Positions 53,401-61,742 of a stretch of DNA of 64,000 bases are shown in pieces (position 1 is the first letter of the stretch; each line of letters begins with the position of its first letter). Below the pieces are notes generated by a model. It saw only the letters and a list, made by a program, of their open reading frames with translations, searched no databases and was not told where the DNA came from. Both the position numbers and the translations under genes were made by a program. Source of the DNA: Flavobacterium sp. AED (lineage in GTDB: Bacteria > Bacteroidota > Bacteroidia > Flavobacteriales > Flavobacteriaceae); assembly GCF_000812945.1 (NCBI RefSeq), contig NZ_JSYM01000001.1, forward strand, positions 1,984,001 to 2,048,000, read 5' to 3'.

Positions 53401-53563
53401 TAGATTTTATGTAAATGTGCAAAATCTATACACGTTTACAAAATATTCTGGATTTGATCCTGCTTTAGGAAATTTAGATCAAAATATAACATTGAGTGGT
53501 ATTGATTTAGGGAGATACCCTGTTCCAAGAACGACTTCTGTAGGAGTAGATTTAAAATTCTAA
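50459..53563 (+). CDS. SusC/RagA TonB-dependent glycan transporter
   Basis: A 1034-residue outer-membrane transporter. After the signal peptide comes a carboxypeptidase-regulatory-like domain (IKGKVESAGMPLPGVNVAVKG, about 25-100). Next are a TonB-box region (NEVVVIGYGTAKKKDITGAI), the plug (LYVIDGTPI, DASSTAIYGANGANGV), and a 22-strand barrel ending in Phe. It imports oligosaccharides bound by its SusD lid. It heads the susCD-SGBP-xyn unit after a 564-bp gap. Confidence 0.95.
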   Translation: MKKTLLKKLVTLVLILSGFSFYGQTIKGKVESAGMPLPGVNVAVKGTAISITTGFDGTFTLDKVPPKSKIVFSFIGFETKEIASDGKSVLNVSLKEDIKTLNEVVVIGYGTAKKKDITGAISSIKASEIQDKPFTSIDQALVGKAAGVNVTQNSGTPGGGISVQIRGITSINGNEPLYVIDGTPIFADKNNDSFAFSALGGGSGQTKNSALSSLNIADIESIDILKDASSTAIYGANGANGVVLITTKKGKKGKSTFAYETYLATQEATKFVDVLNLPQYAKYQTKIFALNGEPIPFQYQKPDLLGNGTNWQDELFRTAVMYNHQLSFSGEKDGTRYYTSLNYFNQEGIVLNSDFNRMSMRLNVDSNVKSWLKIGNNIALSKSHQKVVRNDDRGGLVMNTLRQSPELPVRYADGSFAGPISGLGSSANEATNPIALAEYNNAQNDRYKINGNLFADFTLTKGLVFRSELGYDLNFAKSSSFAPAYTLGNVSELLNKSFKQQDQSFYWSIKNYLTYNKTINDKHNFTFLLGQEAQESQWEYLSGYRTGEFLNKDFTNLNLGDIDTALNGNGSGRWSMTSYISRLNYSFSDRYSFSASLRTDASSNFGPNNKWGYFPSFSAGWTVSNEKFFEPLSNTINYMKFRVGYGSVGNQNIPANRYQTILTLTPSPFGGSSPTIDNLGNPDIKWESLKSFNAGLDLDMLNNRVKFGFDYYIKNSSDFLTKQINDESNQSALNYYLNTGKIETKGIEFTLNTKNIVTDNFTWDSTIILSKYNNKLASFQGDGKSLLGKVQFDLYTVTKTTEGQPVGQFYGYVTDGLFKNDAELASGPTQETGTAVGDIRFKDLNGDGKIDAKDQTALGSAIPDFTYSFTNNFKYKNITLGIVLTGSQGNEIYNFTRHYTDGIYPGFGDRYGNVSTNVLNAFETGVNENTNVPRITLTDPNGNGRISNRFVEDGSYLRIQNVSLSYDLPSMIFEKSIFSNVRFYVNVQNLYTFTKYSGFDPALGNLDQNITLSGIDLGRYPVPRTTSVGVDLKF

Positions 53564-53626
53564 AATTTCAATCAAATAGTATTTAACTTAATGATTAATA
53601 GTCATTAATATAAAAAAATAATAGTT

Positions 53627-55150
53627 ATGCAAAAACGTTTTAAACTTTTTATGATGGGAATGCTCATACCATTACTGTCTTTGTTTTCTTGTTCAGATGA
53701 ATTTTTGGATGCGCCATCCGAAAATCAATTAACACCAAGTGATTTACCGGAAGGAATCACAGCTTTTGATGGAATCGCCGAGAGTTTGTACTTCAAACCT
53801 TGGTTTACTTTTAATGATAAATTCTTAATTGCTATAGGGGATATGTACGCCGGTAATGCTTTTACATTTGATGGTGCTTTTGCACAATTTCTAAATGCGC
53901 AGGTAACATCACAAAACCCAATTTTAACAGAAGGATACGTTTCTTTATTTTCGGTTGTCGATCAATCAAATAATTTAATGAAGTTGGTTGAAGACCGAAA
54001 AAGCGAATTACCAGAAGCATCCTATAAAAATGCGATAGCAATATCTCGATTTATGAGAGCAAATGCTTATTTCTATTTAGTGAGAACTTTTGGTGCTGTG
54101 CCTATCGTTGATAAAGCAGGTTCTGCAGCACAGCCAAAAAGAAATCGTGTAGAGGATATTTATAAATTTATAAAACTAGATTTAGAATACGCCGCTGCAA
54201 ATTTACCTGAAACTTCAACAAAAAAAGGGTATGTCAATAAAACGGTAGCCATGGGTGTTCTTGCAAAAGTACATTTAACGCTACACGAATATGCAGAATG
54301 TGCTAGTTTAACCCAAGAAATTATGGGAAAACAATATTCTCTAATTCAAGAATATGGTAACTTATTTAGCAGTCCAGAAAACAATAATAGTGCCGAAAGT
54401 ATGTTTGCGCTTCAATGGAAAGCTATTGCTACAGAATGGGGAACTCAAAACACAAATCAAGCATACATAGTTCCTGGAGGTACTGGAATCACTGGTGGCG
54501 GTGACGGATGGGGAGTTTATTTGCCTTCTATTTCATTGCAAGCAGGATTTGAACCAAAGGATAGCAGAAAAAAGAATACTATCATGACCGATGGTGACTT
54601 TTATCCTGAATTGTTAAAAAATCAAGGTGGTTTCAAGTATAAAAAAATACTCTCTTCTACGGCAGCTAATTTCAGAAAGTACATTGTAGGTTCTGCTGCA
54701 GAAAGAAACGATGTGTTTTTTATGAGAACATCACAAAACACAATTATATTAAGATACTCTGATATTTTATTAATGCATGCCGAAGCTGTTTTGGCTGGAG
54801 CCAATTCTACAACAGAACCATCAGCACTAAAAGCCTTCAACGAAGTGAGAACTAGAGCAGGATTACCAACTAAAGCATTACTTACAAGAGACGAATTGTT
54901 TAATGAAAGACGAATTGAGTTTGCACTTGAAGGACAATATTTCTTTGACTTAAAACGTCGTGGTTTAGTTGAAGCAACAGCAATTATTTCGCAACAGGAA
55001 GTTGGTTTTTATTCGGATGATGACAGAACAGTTTTAGTTTCCAGAAAGATAACTCCAACAAGCGGTTATTTTGAATTGCCTTTACCACAATCTGCAATAG
55101 ATACTAATCCATCATTGCTAGAACCTCCAGTTCCTTTTAACTTTAATTAA
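53627..55150 (+). CDS. SusD/RagB family glycan-binding lipoprotein
   Basis: A 507-residue lipoprotein (lipobox LFSC, Cys22). The N-terminal SusD-like helices (NAIAISRFMRANAYFYLVRTFGAVPIVDKA) and the C-terminal RagB part (SDILLMHAEAVLAGAN, FNEVRTRAGLPTK, FNERRIEFALEGQYFFDLKRRG) are typical. It closes over its SusC partner to capture oligosaccharides at the cell surface. It lies 63 bp after susC. Confidence 0.95.
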   Translation: MQKRFKLFMMGMLIPLLSLFSCSDEFLDAPSENQLTPSDLPEGITAFDGIAESLYFKPWFTFNDKFLIAIGDMYAGNAFTFDGAFAQFLNAQVTSQNPILTEGYVSLFSVVDQSNNLMKLVEDRKSELPEASYKNAIAISRFMRANAYFYLVRTFGAVPIVDKAGSAAQPKRNRVEDIYKFIKLDLEYAAANLPETSTKKGYVNKTVAMGVLAKVHLTLHEYAECASLTQEIMGKQYSLIQEYGNLFSSPENNNSAESMFALQWKAIATEWGTQNTNQAYIVPGGTGITGGGDGWGVYLPSISLQAGFEPKDSRKKNTIMTDGDFYPELLKNQGGFKYKKILSSTAANFRKYIVGSAAERNDVFFMRTSQNTIILRYSDILLMHAEAVLAGANSTTEPSALKAFNEVRTRAGLPTKALLTRDELFNERRIEFALEGQYFFDLKRRGLVEATAIISQQEVGFYSDDDRTVLVSRKITPTSGYFELPLPQSAIDTNPSLLEPPVPFNFN

Positions 55151-55157
55151 TTTTTAT

Positions 55158-56264
55158 ATGATGATCAATAAAATAAAATATAGCATTATAATTCTTTTGG
55201 TTTTGGCTTCTTTTACAGGATGTCAAAATGACGATGTAGTTACTGCAAACGTAGATGCAATGGTTTCTGAACCGGGTGATTTACTAAATCAAACTTTTCC
55301 ACTCAGGAAAATTAGAGTGGAAGGTGAGGGATTGTCCGGATTAAAAAAAATAACTCTGGACAATAAAATTGATATCAGTTTTAACCCTACTTATAATTCA
55401 GATAAAGCGTTTATTTTCACTATCCCTTTTGATGATAAACTAGGAAGTAGATTTGGAGTACAACCAATTACATTTGTAACCGCAACGGGTTCTGTTACTA
55501 AGGATATAGAGATTTTACAGCCTACTCCAACTATTGTAAAAACCATACCAGCTGTGGCAACACCAGGTTTTCCTTTGGCAATTGAAGGTACTTGGTTTTA
55601 TAATGTTTCTTCGGTAACGGTAGGAGGAAAAGCAGTAAGTTATACTGTAAATTCATCTTCTTCAATTATTATTGGTTTGCCATCAAACGCTGTTTCAGGT
55701 GAAGAATTGGCAATTACTACTCCAGGAGGCACAGTGAAAAAATCAATTGATTTTGAAAAAGTAATACTCGTATCTAATTTTGATGGAGGTGGCTCCAGAG
55801 AGTCTTGGAGTTCTTATGGGGATGTTGCTTCTTTTGATGCAAGTACGACGGGCGGTCCAACAGGTAATTATGCAACGCTTACTTGGACTGGCTCCACTGC
55901 AAATGGTTACAACGGTAGCAGTGGTGGTGGTGGAGCTAATTTCTTGAGCGCAACAAATACAGATGCAACAAGAACTTTTATAGATATTGATGTAAGTGCA
56001 AATGTCATTGGAGCACAATTTGCCATTCAATTGAATACTATTGAGGGGATAAACTACGGATACAATTTCAAAATAACGGATGTAAATTGGTCTACAAAGA
56101 CTATATTACTTTCTTATTTTAAGGATAATTATGGGTTTGGGGGTAATTCAGCTGCTACGTTAGATGCTTCTAAAATTAATGAGATTAAGGTTGGAATCGC
56201 TCAAGGTGATACGCCTAATCCCAGCACAATAAAATACGATAATATTAAGGTTCGTTACAAATAA
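55158..56264 (+). CDS. surface glycan-binding lipoprotein with IPT/TIG domain
   Basis: A 368-residue lipoprotein (lipobox FTGC, Cys22). Residues 30-115 and 118-195 look like IPT/TIG immunoglobulin-like domains (VKTIPAVATPGFPLAIEG, VSSVTVGGKAVSYTVN). The last 165 residues are a beta-rich carbohydrate-binding region (LVSNFDGGGSRESWSSYG). It follows susD by 7 bp, which is the usual place of a surface glycan-binding protein. The bound glycan is unknown, though the next gene suggests xylan. Confidence 0.83.
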   Translation: MMINKIKYSIIILLVLASFTGCQNDDVVTANVDAMVSEPGDLLNQTFPLRKIRVEGEGLSGLKKITLDNKIDISFNPTYNSDKAFIFTIPFDDKLGSRFGVQPITFVTATGSVTKDIEILQPTPTIVKTIPAVATPGFPLAIEGTWFYNVSSVTVGGKAVSYTVNSSSSIIIGLPSNAVSGEELAITTPGGTVKKSIDFEKVILVSNFDGGGSRESWSSYGDVASFDASTTGGPTGNYATLTWTGSTANGYNGSSGGGGANFLSATNTDATRTFIDIDVSANVIGAQFAIQLNTIEGINYGYNFKITDVNWSTKTILLSYFKDNYGFGGNSAATLDASKINEIKVGIAQGDTPNPSTIKYDNIKVRYK

Positions 56265-56396
56265 TTTATTGGTTTTGAGTTTAGTCTTTTACTTCAAAAA
56301 GGTTGTGGTCAAATGCAACCTTTTTTGTAGTAACTGAATTCGTAAATTAAAATAATAAAGACTATTTTTCTTGAATGTTTTCTAAAATACAAAAAA

Positions 56397-57788
56397 ATGA
56401 AATATAAATTTTTACTAGTTTTAACTAGCATTATGTTTTTTTTGAATTCTTGTTCAAAAGAGGATAACATAATTGCTGATACTTTAACTACTCCGATCGC
56501 AAATGCGTCCACAGATATAAACAATACTGGTTTTAAAGCCAAATGGGGGTTTGTTTCCAACGCTCAAAGTTACCTTTTGGATGTTTCTACCAGCGCTGAT
56601 TTTACAACTTTCATTCCAAATTACAATTCAAAATCAGTAACTGATTTGAATGAAATGGTTGTGGGTTTAAATACTGGAACTCAATATTTTTACAGAGTTA
56701 GAGCTAAAAGAGACTCGCAAATTTCGAGTTATTCAAATGTAATTAGTGTTGTAACAACGGGTACAAGTAACGTTCCTGAGGATCCTACTTTTCTAAAAGT
56801 AAAGGTAAATAAATTAGCAAATCCGTTTTTTGTAGGTATGGCTGTAAAAGCTAATCAATTAGAGAATGGAAGCAAATATGATGCAATTTTAAAAAATGAA
56901 TTTAGCAGCATTTCGGCAGAATATGAAATGAAAATGAATCCAATTTCAACTGCAAGTGGAGTTTACAACTGGGCTGCCGCAGATAAAATTGTTGCTTACG
57001 GAAATTCTAATGGCATCAATGTTCATGGTCATGTCTTGGTATGGCACGGTGCGGTGCCAAGTTGGTTAACTAACTTTTCTGGTACCGATGCAGAATTTGC
57101 TGCCGAAGTAAAAAAATACATTACAGATGTTGTTACTCATTATGCAGGAAAAGTAAAATCCTGGGATGTAGTAAACGAAGCAGTAGATGACAATAGTGGC
57201 AACTTGAGAAATACTATTTTTCTTCAAAGAATGGGGCCAAACTATATTAAAGATTGCTTTAAATGGGTTAGAGATGCAGCAAATGCGGCAGGCGATACAA
57301 ACTTATTATTGTTTTATAATGATTATGCTACTTCGACTAATATTTCTAAACAAAATAAAATGTTTTCAATAGTAGATGATTTAAAAACGAGTAATCTTAT
57401 CGACGGTATAGGTTTTCAAATGCATAACACGTATTTAAGTCCAACTAAAACTCAAATCGAAACTGATATTAATAGAGCTGTTGCTAAAGGTCTAAAAATT
57501 CATGTTTCTGAGTTAGATATACAAGTGAATCCAGCAAATGACATTACCTCTTTTACCAATGAAAGAAGATTAGCTCAAAAAGAAAAATACAAAGAGATGG
57601 TCAAAATATATAATGCGCTTCCTGCAGCAAACAAATATGCCTTAACAGTTTGGGGTTTTAAAGATAATGAATCTTGGATTCCATATAGCACTGATTTAAA
57701 TCACACCGGAAACGATTGGCCTTTATTGTATGATTCAAATTTTGCTCTAAAAAGTGCACATACTGGATTTTTGGAAGGATTAGAGTAA
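56397..57788 (+). CDS. GH10 endo-1,4-beta-xylanase lipoprotein with FN3 domain
   Basis: A 463-residue lipoprotein (lipobox LNSC, Cys19). Residues 33-121 are a fibronectin type III-like domain. From 135 to 460 lies a GH10 barrel. The acid/base Glu261 is in SWDVVNEAVDD, and the nucleophile Glu372 is in IHVSELDIQV. VHGHVLVWHGAVPSWL and ALTVWGFKDNESWIP are further family markers. It should cut xylan internally at the cell surface to feed SusCD. It is separated from the surface glycan-binding gene by 132 bp. Confidence 0.94.
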   Translation: MKYKFLLVLTSIMFFLNSCSKEDNIIADTLTTPIANASTDINNTGFKAKWGFVSNAQSYLLDVSTSADFTTFIPNYNSKSVTDLNEMVVGLNTGTQYFYRVRAKRDSQISSYSNVISVVTTGTSNVPEDPTFLKVKVNKLANPFFVGMAVKANQLENGSKYDAILKNEFSSISAEYEMKMNPISTASGVYNWAAADKIVAYGNSNGINVHGHVLVWHGAVPSWLTNFSGTDAEFAAEVKKYITDVVTHYAGKVKSWDVVNEAVDDNSGNLRNTIFLQRMGPNYIKDCFKWVRDAANAAGDTNLLLFYNDYATSTNISKQNKMFSIVDDLKTSNLIDGIGFQMHNTYLSPTKTQIETDINRAVAKGLKIHVSELDIQVNPANDITSFTNERRLAQKEKYKEMVKIYNALPAANKYALTVWGFKDNESWIPYSTDLNHTGNDWPLLYDSNFALKSAHTGFLEGLE

Positions 57789-58162
57789 ATCTTCTTAAAT
57801 TTCAAGTTGTTTTTATGCCACAATCCTTATGAATAAACAGGATTGTGGCATTTTTTTTAAAGTAGAAAGGAATAGTATTTAGTATAGTTTACTTCGAAAC
57901 TGATAGTCAACTTAAGCTGGAAAGTAGTTGTTAATTCGACCATTTTTATCACGAGATCTCACAATACCCGCTTTAGCGATATGTATTTATTCTACATAAT
58001 ATAGAAAAGAATTTATCTAATAAAAAAGCGTTTGTTAACAGTCACTAATATGTTTAGCAAAAACCTTCTTAACTCCTGTAAACAGGTTTTAAAAGTGATC
58101 TTAATTAGCACAAAAATTGGATGTTTATTGATATATTTGAACCTTTTGTGTGAATATAAGTT
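57789..58162. other. 374-bp region after the xylanase gene
   Basis: Contains the terminator at 57815-57851 and otherwise AT-rich DNA with no ORF. A small palindrome, CCTGTAAACAGG, is present near 58075, with no known role. Confidence 0.5.
57815..57851. terminator. rho-independent terminator after GH10 gene
   Basis: ATGCCACAATCCT (57815-57827) pairs with AGGATTGTGGCAT (57839-57851) around an 11-nt loop, followed by eight T. It ends the PUL transcript. Confidence 0.9.
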
Positions 58163-58885
58163 TTATAATTTTTCAGCATCATTCAAACGTTGTGCTACAT
58201 TATCCCAGTTGATGATATTGAATAAAGCATCCACAAAATCGGTTCGTTTGTTTTTATATTTTAAGTAGTAGGCATGTTCCCATACATCAATTACTAGAAT
58301 AGGTATTGCTCCCCATTGAGTGAGCTTTTCGTGATTTTCACATTGTAAAACCACAAGGCTATCACTATAAGGTTGATAGGCTAAAATTCCCCAACCGTTA
58401 CCATCAACATTTTTTGAAGTGGCAGCGATTAAAACTTTTAGTTTATCAAAACTGCCGAAGCTTTTTTCTATTCGCTTTAATAAATTGCCTTTGGGTAGGT
58501 TAGGTTTATTGGTAAGATTTGTCCAAAATATGGAATGCAGTATATGTGAGGAAAAATGGTACGACAATTTTTTTGTCCAAAAATCAATAGTCTCCAAATT
58601 GTTTTCATCCAATGCTTTTTTTATCATTTGCAAATCTTTATTGGCTCCTTTTACTGCTCCACCATGATGAAAAGTATAATGCAAATGCAAAGTTTCGGCA
58701 TCCATGTAGGGTTCTAAAAAACTTTCACTATAGGGTAATGGCTGTTGGATGTAATTGCCATTTGCATCAACCAGTTTGTCAATGGAATTGTCAGCTAAAT
58801 TCTTAGCAAATGCATTGGTAGTAGGAAGAACTAATGCCGCTGCACCAAATAAAGTGCTCGATTTTAAAAAATCTTTTCTGTTCAT
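58163..58885 (-). CDS. exported Fe/Mn-type superoxide dismutase, unusual active site
   Basis: A 240-residue SOD with an N-terminal Tat-like signal (NRKDFLK then a hydrophobic stretch ending at about 28). Metal ligands are kept: H69 (in LHLHYTFHH), H117 (in ILHSIFW), D200 and H204 (in IDVWEHAYYL). The residue at the gateway-tyrosine position, normally HHxxYV, is Ala77 (HHGGAV). It should dismute superoxide outside the cytosol, but with altered kinetics or inhibition. Its start overlaps the chromate transporter stop by 4 bp (ATGA). Confidence 0.9.
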   Translation of the reverse strand: MNRKDFLKSSTLFGAAALVLPTTNAFAKNLADNSIDKLVDANGNYIQQPLPYSESFLEPYMDAETLHLHYTFHHGGAVKGANKDLQMIKKALDENNLETIDFWTKKLSYHFSSHILHSIFWTNLTNKPNLPKGNLLKRIEKSFGSFDKLKVLIAATSKNVDGNGWGILAYQPYSDSLVVLQCENHEKLTQWGAIPILVIDVWEHAYYLKYKNKRTDFVDALFNIINWDNVAQRLNDAEKL

Positions 58886-60048
58886 ACTATTAATTTTATA
58901 ATGATTCCTACAACTGCTGCAACAACAATAATATAGGGTTCTTGAATTTTTTTAATATAAAGTAAAGCAAAAATTGTTGCAATAGCTATTAACGCAGTTG
59001 GAACATCGAGAATACTTCTGGATGCAATTACACCAACGGATCCTACTAATGCACCAACAACTGCTGCTGTGATACCGTCTACAAAAGCTTTGATTGATTG
59101 ATTTTGTGCTATTTTCTTAAAAGATGGAGCTAAAGCAATCGTAAATAAATAGCACGGCAAAAATGTTGCTAAAGCTGCAATCAAAGCTCCGGGAAAACCT
59201 GCAACTAAATAGCCTATAAAACCAACTGTGATAACAACTGGACCAGGAGTAATCATGGCAACAGCTACTGCATCTATAAATTGTTGTTCAGATAACCATT
59301 GATTTTCTATTACAACTCCTGAGTGTAAAAAGGGTACAATTGCTAATCCACTACCAAATACAAATGCTCCAGCTTCCGCAAAAAAGACAGCAATTTTCAT
59401 GAGAGTGGTATTCTCATAGTTCCAAAAGCCTATTTGTAATAGAACAATAGAATTGACAGTTTTACGATTAAACCATTTTGGAGGAGCTTTGACAAACATA
59501 TATAAAAGCCCGGCAAATACAAATAACAAAACTTGTTCCTGCTGTGTTACTAATGTTATAATTGCAGCAACAATAAAAAACAACCACAGTAACCAATTCG
59601 TTTTAAAAGACACTAAATTGAATTTACCGATAGACTTTAGCGTCAGCTTGTAAGAACTCATTACAATGATGCCTATAACAGCTGCTCCTACACCATAAAA
59701 AACAGCTTGTATCCAAGATAATCCTCCGAATAATTTGTAAACTATTCCTAATAACACCACCATTATAAAAGAAGGTAAAACAAAGGCAAAACCTATCAAC
59801 GTTGCTCCTAAAAAACTGTAATGTACAAATCCGAGGTAAATCGCTAATTGTGCTGCTAATGGACCAGGCGCTAATTGTGCTAAAGCTAGACCTTCCTTGT
59901 ATTCTTCTTCTGAAATCCATTTTCTGTCTTCGACTAAATCCCTGTGCATATAACCAACCAATGCTACTGGGCCACCAAAACCAATTGTTCCTAATTTCAA
60001 AAAATAAAATGCTAAATCTTTTAAAGTATACGTTGGATTTTCCTTCAT
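58882..60048 (-). CDS. chrA: chromate transporter
   Basis: A 388-residue long-chain CHR protein made of two homologous halves. The first begins LKLGTIGFGGPVALVGYMHRD and contains ALAQLAPGPLAAQLA; the second contains AGAFVFGSGLAIVPFL and AVAMITPGPVVITVGFIG. About ten membrane helices are visible. It exports chromate (CrO4 2-), probably driven by the proton gradient. It overlaps the SOD start by 4 bp and is preceded, after 83 bp, by the ChrB-AraC gene. Confidence 0.93.
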   Translation of the reverse strand: MKENPTYTLKDLAFYFLKLGTIGFGGPVALVGYMHRDLVEDRKWISEEEYKEGLALAQLAPGPLAAQLAIYLGFVHYSFLGATLIGFAFVLPSFIMVVLLGIVYKLFGGLSWIQAVFYGVGAAVIGIIVMSSYKLTLKSIGKFNLVSFKTNWLLWLFFIVAAIITLVTQQEQVLLFVFAGLLYMFVKAPPKWFNRKTVNSIVLLQIGFWNYENTTLMKIAVFFAEAGAFVFGSGLAIVPFLHSGVVIENQWLSEQQFIDAVAVAMITPGPVVITVGFIGYLVAGFPGALIAALATFLPCYLFTIALAPSFKKIAQNQSIKAFVDGITAAVVGALVGSVGVIASRSILDVPTALIAIATIFALLYIKKIQEPYIIVVAAVVGIIIKLIV

Positions 60049-60131
60049 TATAAAATAGTTTCAAAAAGTAACAGAGTTCCCGGATTAATAAAAAACAAAA
60101 CTATGTATGTTAACAAGATATAAATAGTATG

Positions 60132-61001
60132 CTATTTACTTTTTGTATCTGGATTACTTTTTTGTGAATTTTTCCGGAAGGAAGAAGGATTTTTTCCTGT
60201 ACTCTGTTTGAATATCCTCGTAAAATGACTTTGATCTGAAAAGCCCGTCATATAAGCTATTTCGGTAAGTGTATAAGTTGAATTTTGAATAAGAGTAATT
60301 GCTTTCTCAATTCGTAATTTTCTAACGTAATCTCCAAAATTGAGGTCTTCAAAATACTTGGAAAACTCCCTTGATAAATAGGAAGGATTAAGTTCTAGGT
60401 CGTTGGAAATTTTCTTTAAGTCAAAAGTAAATTGGGCGTCTATTTGATCCTGAATAATTGCTTTTAAATCTTTGACCCAAACAGGTGTTTTCTTGTTGGT
60501 TATTTTCTTCTCCTTCAAAAATTTATGATATACTTCATGTAGCATATTTTCAAAAGGACTATTCTGTAAATGATTTTGTTTGTATAAATGCGTAGCCCAA
60601 CTGTATAATGCATCATAAATAACCATTCCCGTTTCTAATAACTTATAGTCATCGGTGATATTATAAGAAAGACCCGCAGAAATTGCCCAAAGTCCCGCTG
60701 ATTCTTTTGCAATATCGTGTTTGTCTGTGTCGGCACCACGTACAATATCTGCCATAATTAAAATAGCAGGATCTCCAATTTTATATTTTTTTACAATATA
60801 ATCAAAGGTACTTTGTTCTTTGTAATGGGTAAACTCCACATTAGGAATGTCAAATGGAATAGCATTTAATTCTTTTGCTTTATCAAGAACCTCGCTGAAT
60901 GGAATGTAAATAAATTCAGCATCCTTATCAACAAATTTTTTTATTAACCAAGGGCAGGCTAACCGGTCGATTTTTGGTCTATCTCTAGTGATCCATTTCA
61001 T
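60132..61001 (-). CDS. ChrB-type chromate-resistance domain fused to an AraC DNA-binding domain
   Basis: A 289-residue regulator. The N-terminal 150 residues match the ChrB C-terminal domain (KWITRDRPKIDRLACPWLIKKFVD, ADIVRGADTDKHDIAKESAGLWAISAGL). The C-terminal part (about 185-280) is an AraC HTH pair (DLKKISNDLELNPSYLSREFSKYFE... IAYMTGFSDQSHFTRIFK). ChrB normally regulates or assists chromate export. The fusion should bind chromate or its signal and DNA in one chain, and it precedes chrA in the same direction. Confidence 0.9.
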   Translation of the reverse strand: MKWITRDRPKIDRLACPWLIKKFVDKDAEFIYIPFSEVLDKAKELNAIPFDIPNVEFTHYKEQSTFDYIVKKYKIGDPAILIMADIVRGADTDKHDIAKESAGLWAISAGLSYNITDDYKLLETGMVIYDALYSWATHLYKQNHLQNSPFENMLHEVYHKFLKEKKITNKKTPVWVKDLKAIIQDQIDAQFTFDLKKISNDLELNPSYLSREFSKYFEDLNFGDYVRKLRIEKAITLIQNSTYTLTEIAYMTGFSDQSHFTRIFKQSTGKNPSSFRKNSQKSNPDTKSK

Positions 61002-61304
61002 TTAAAACTCTATTTGGAAATATATCAGTCAATTTTAAGGTCTAATTGTAAAAAATTTCCATTTACTGACATTGAAGATTCAGAAATTAGTGCTAAGTTA
61101 CATTTTATGAATAATGAAAAGACTCTATCGTATTACATTTTTTAATTTATTTAAATATAGCACACTAATAGTATCGATGTCAAATTTTACAATTGGGGAT
61201 ATTAAAATATATAAACAGCTGCATGTTATTTGCAATAAATAAGATAAGTTGAAAAATTAAAAAGCCTGTAAAAACAATGTTTTACAGGCTTTCTAATTTT
61301 TAAA
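61002..61304. other. intergenic region between ChrB-AraC gene and the tRNA genes
   Basis: About 300 bp of AT-rich DNA holding the promoter of the chromate operon on the minus strand and the terminator of the tRNA transcript at 61260-61291. No ORF or other feature was seen. Confidence 0.5.
61260..61291. terminator. rho-independent terminator of the tRNA operon
   Basis: AAAGCCTGTAAAA (61260-61272) pairs perfectly with TTTTACAGGCTTT (61279-61291). It lies just past the 3' end of the minus-strand tRNA genes. Confidence 0.85.
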
Positions 61305-61388
61305 GTGACCACGGTGGGATTTGAACCCACACGCCCTTGCGAGCACCAGCCCCTCAAGCTGGCAAGTCTACCGTTTCTCCACGTGGCC
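61305..61388 (-). tRNA. tRNA-Leu (anticodon GAG)
   Basis: The reverse strand folds as an 84-nt class II tRNA: acceptor GGCCACG pairs with CGTGGTC plus discriminator A. The anticodon loop TTGAGGG gives anticodon GAG, the variable arm is long as expected for Leu, and the T-loop reads GGTTCAAATCCC. CCA is not encoded. It reads the CUC/CUU codons. Confidence 0.92.
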
Positions 61389-61431
61389 TTAAAAAAGAAA
61401 AGGTCAAGTAATAAATTACTCAACCTTTTTG

Positions 61432-61504
61432 TGACCCGACTGGGGCTCGAACCCAGGACCCCATCATTAAAAGTGATGTGCTCTACCAACTGAGCTATCG
61501 AGTC
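61432..61504 (-). tRNA. tRNA-Lys (anticodon TTT), copy 1
   Basis: A 73-nt tRNA with acceptor GACTCGA/TCGGGTC, D arm TAGCTCAGTTGGTAGAGCA, anticodon loop CTTTTAA (anticodon TTT) and T arm CTGGGTTCGAGCCCCAG. It is identical in sequence to copy 2. An imperfect hairpin lies between it and tRNA-Leu. Confidence 0.95.
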
Positions 61505-61542
61505 AATGCTTCAAGGAAATTATGTGTTGATCACTAAAATTG

Positions 61543-61615
61543 TGACCCGACTGGGGCTCGAACCCAGGACCCCATCATTAAAAGTGATGTGCTCTACCAA
61601 CTGAGCTATCGAGTC
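61543..61615 (-). tRNA. tRNA-Lys (anticodon TTT), copy 2
   Basis: Same 73-nt tRNA-Lys with anticodon TTT, separated from copy 1 by 38 bp. On the minus strand it is the first of the three tRNA genes. CCA is not encoded. Confidence 0.95.
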
Positions 61616-61742
61616 ATATTCTTTCCTTGAATGCGGGTGCAAATATAAGAACTTATTTTGGAGTTTTGCAAGCAATTTTATTATAAATTTGTCTTTTTTT
61701 AACAAAATCACACAACACCTTAATTTGTAAGGTTTTATTCAA

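Noticed and set aside
61398..61429. Hairpin between tRNA-Lys copy 1 and tRNA-Leu as a terminator
   Set aside because: The arms have two mismatches and the three tRNA genes probably form one transcript ending at the perfect hairpin at 61260-61291.
61226..61711. Open frames of 60-90 codons over the tRNA genes
   Set aside because: They are chance frames across tRNA-Leu and tRNA-Lys and their flanks.
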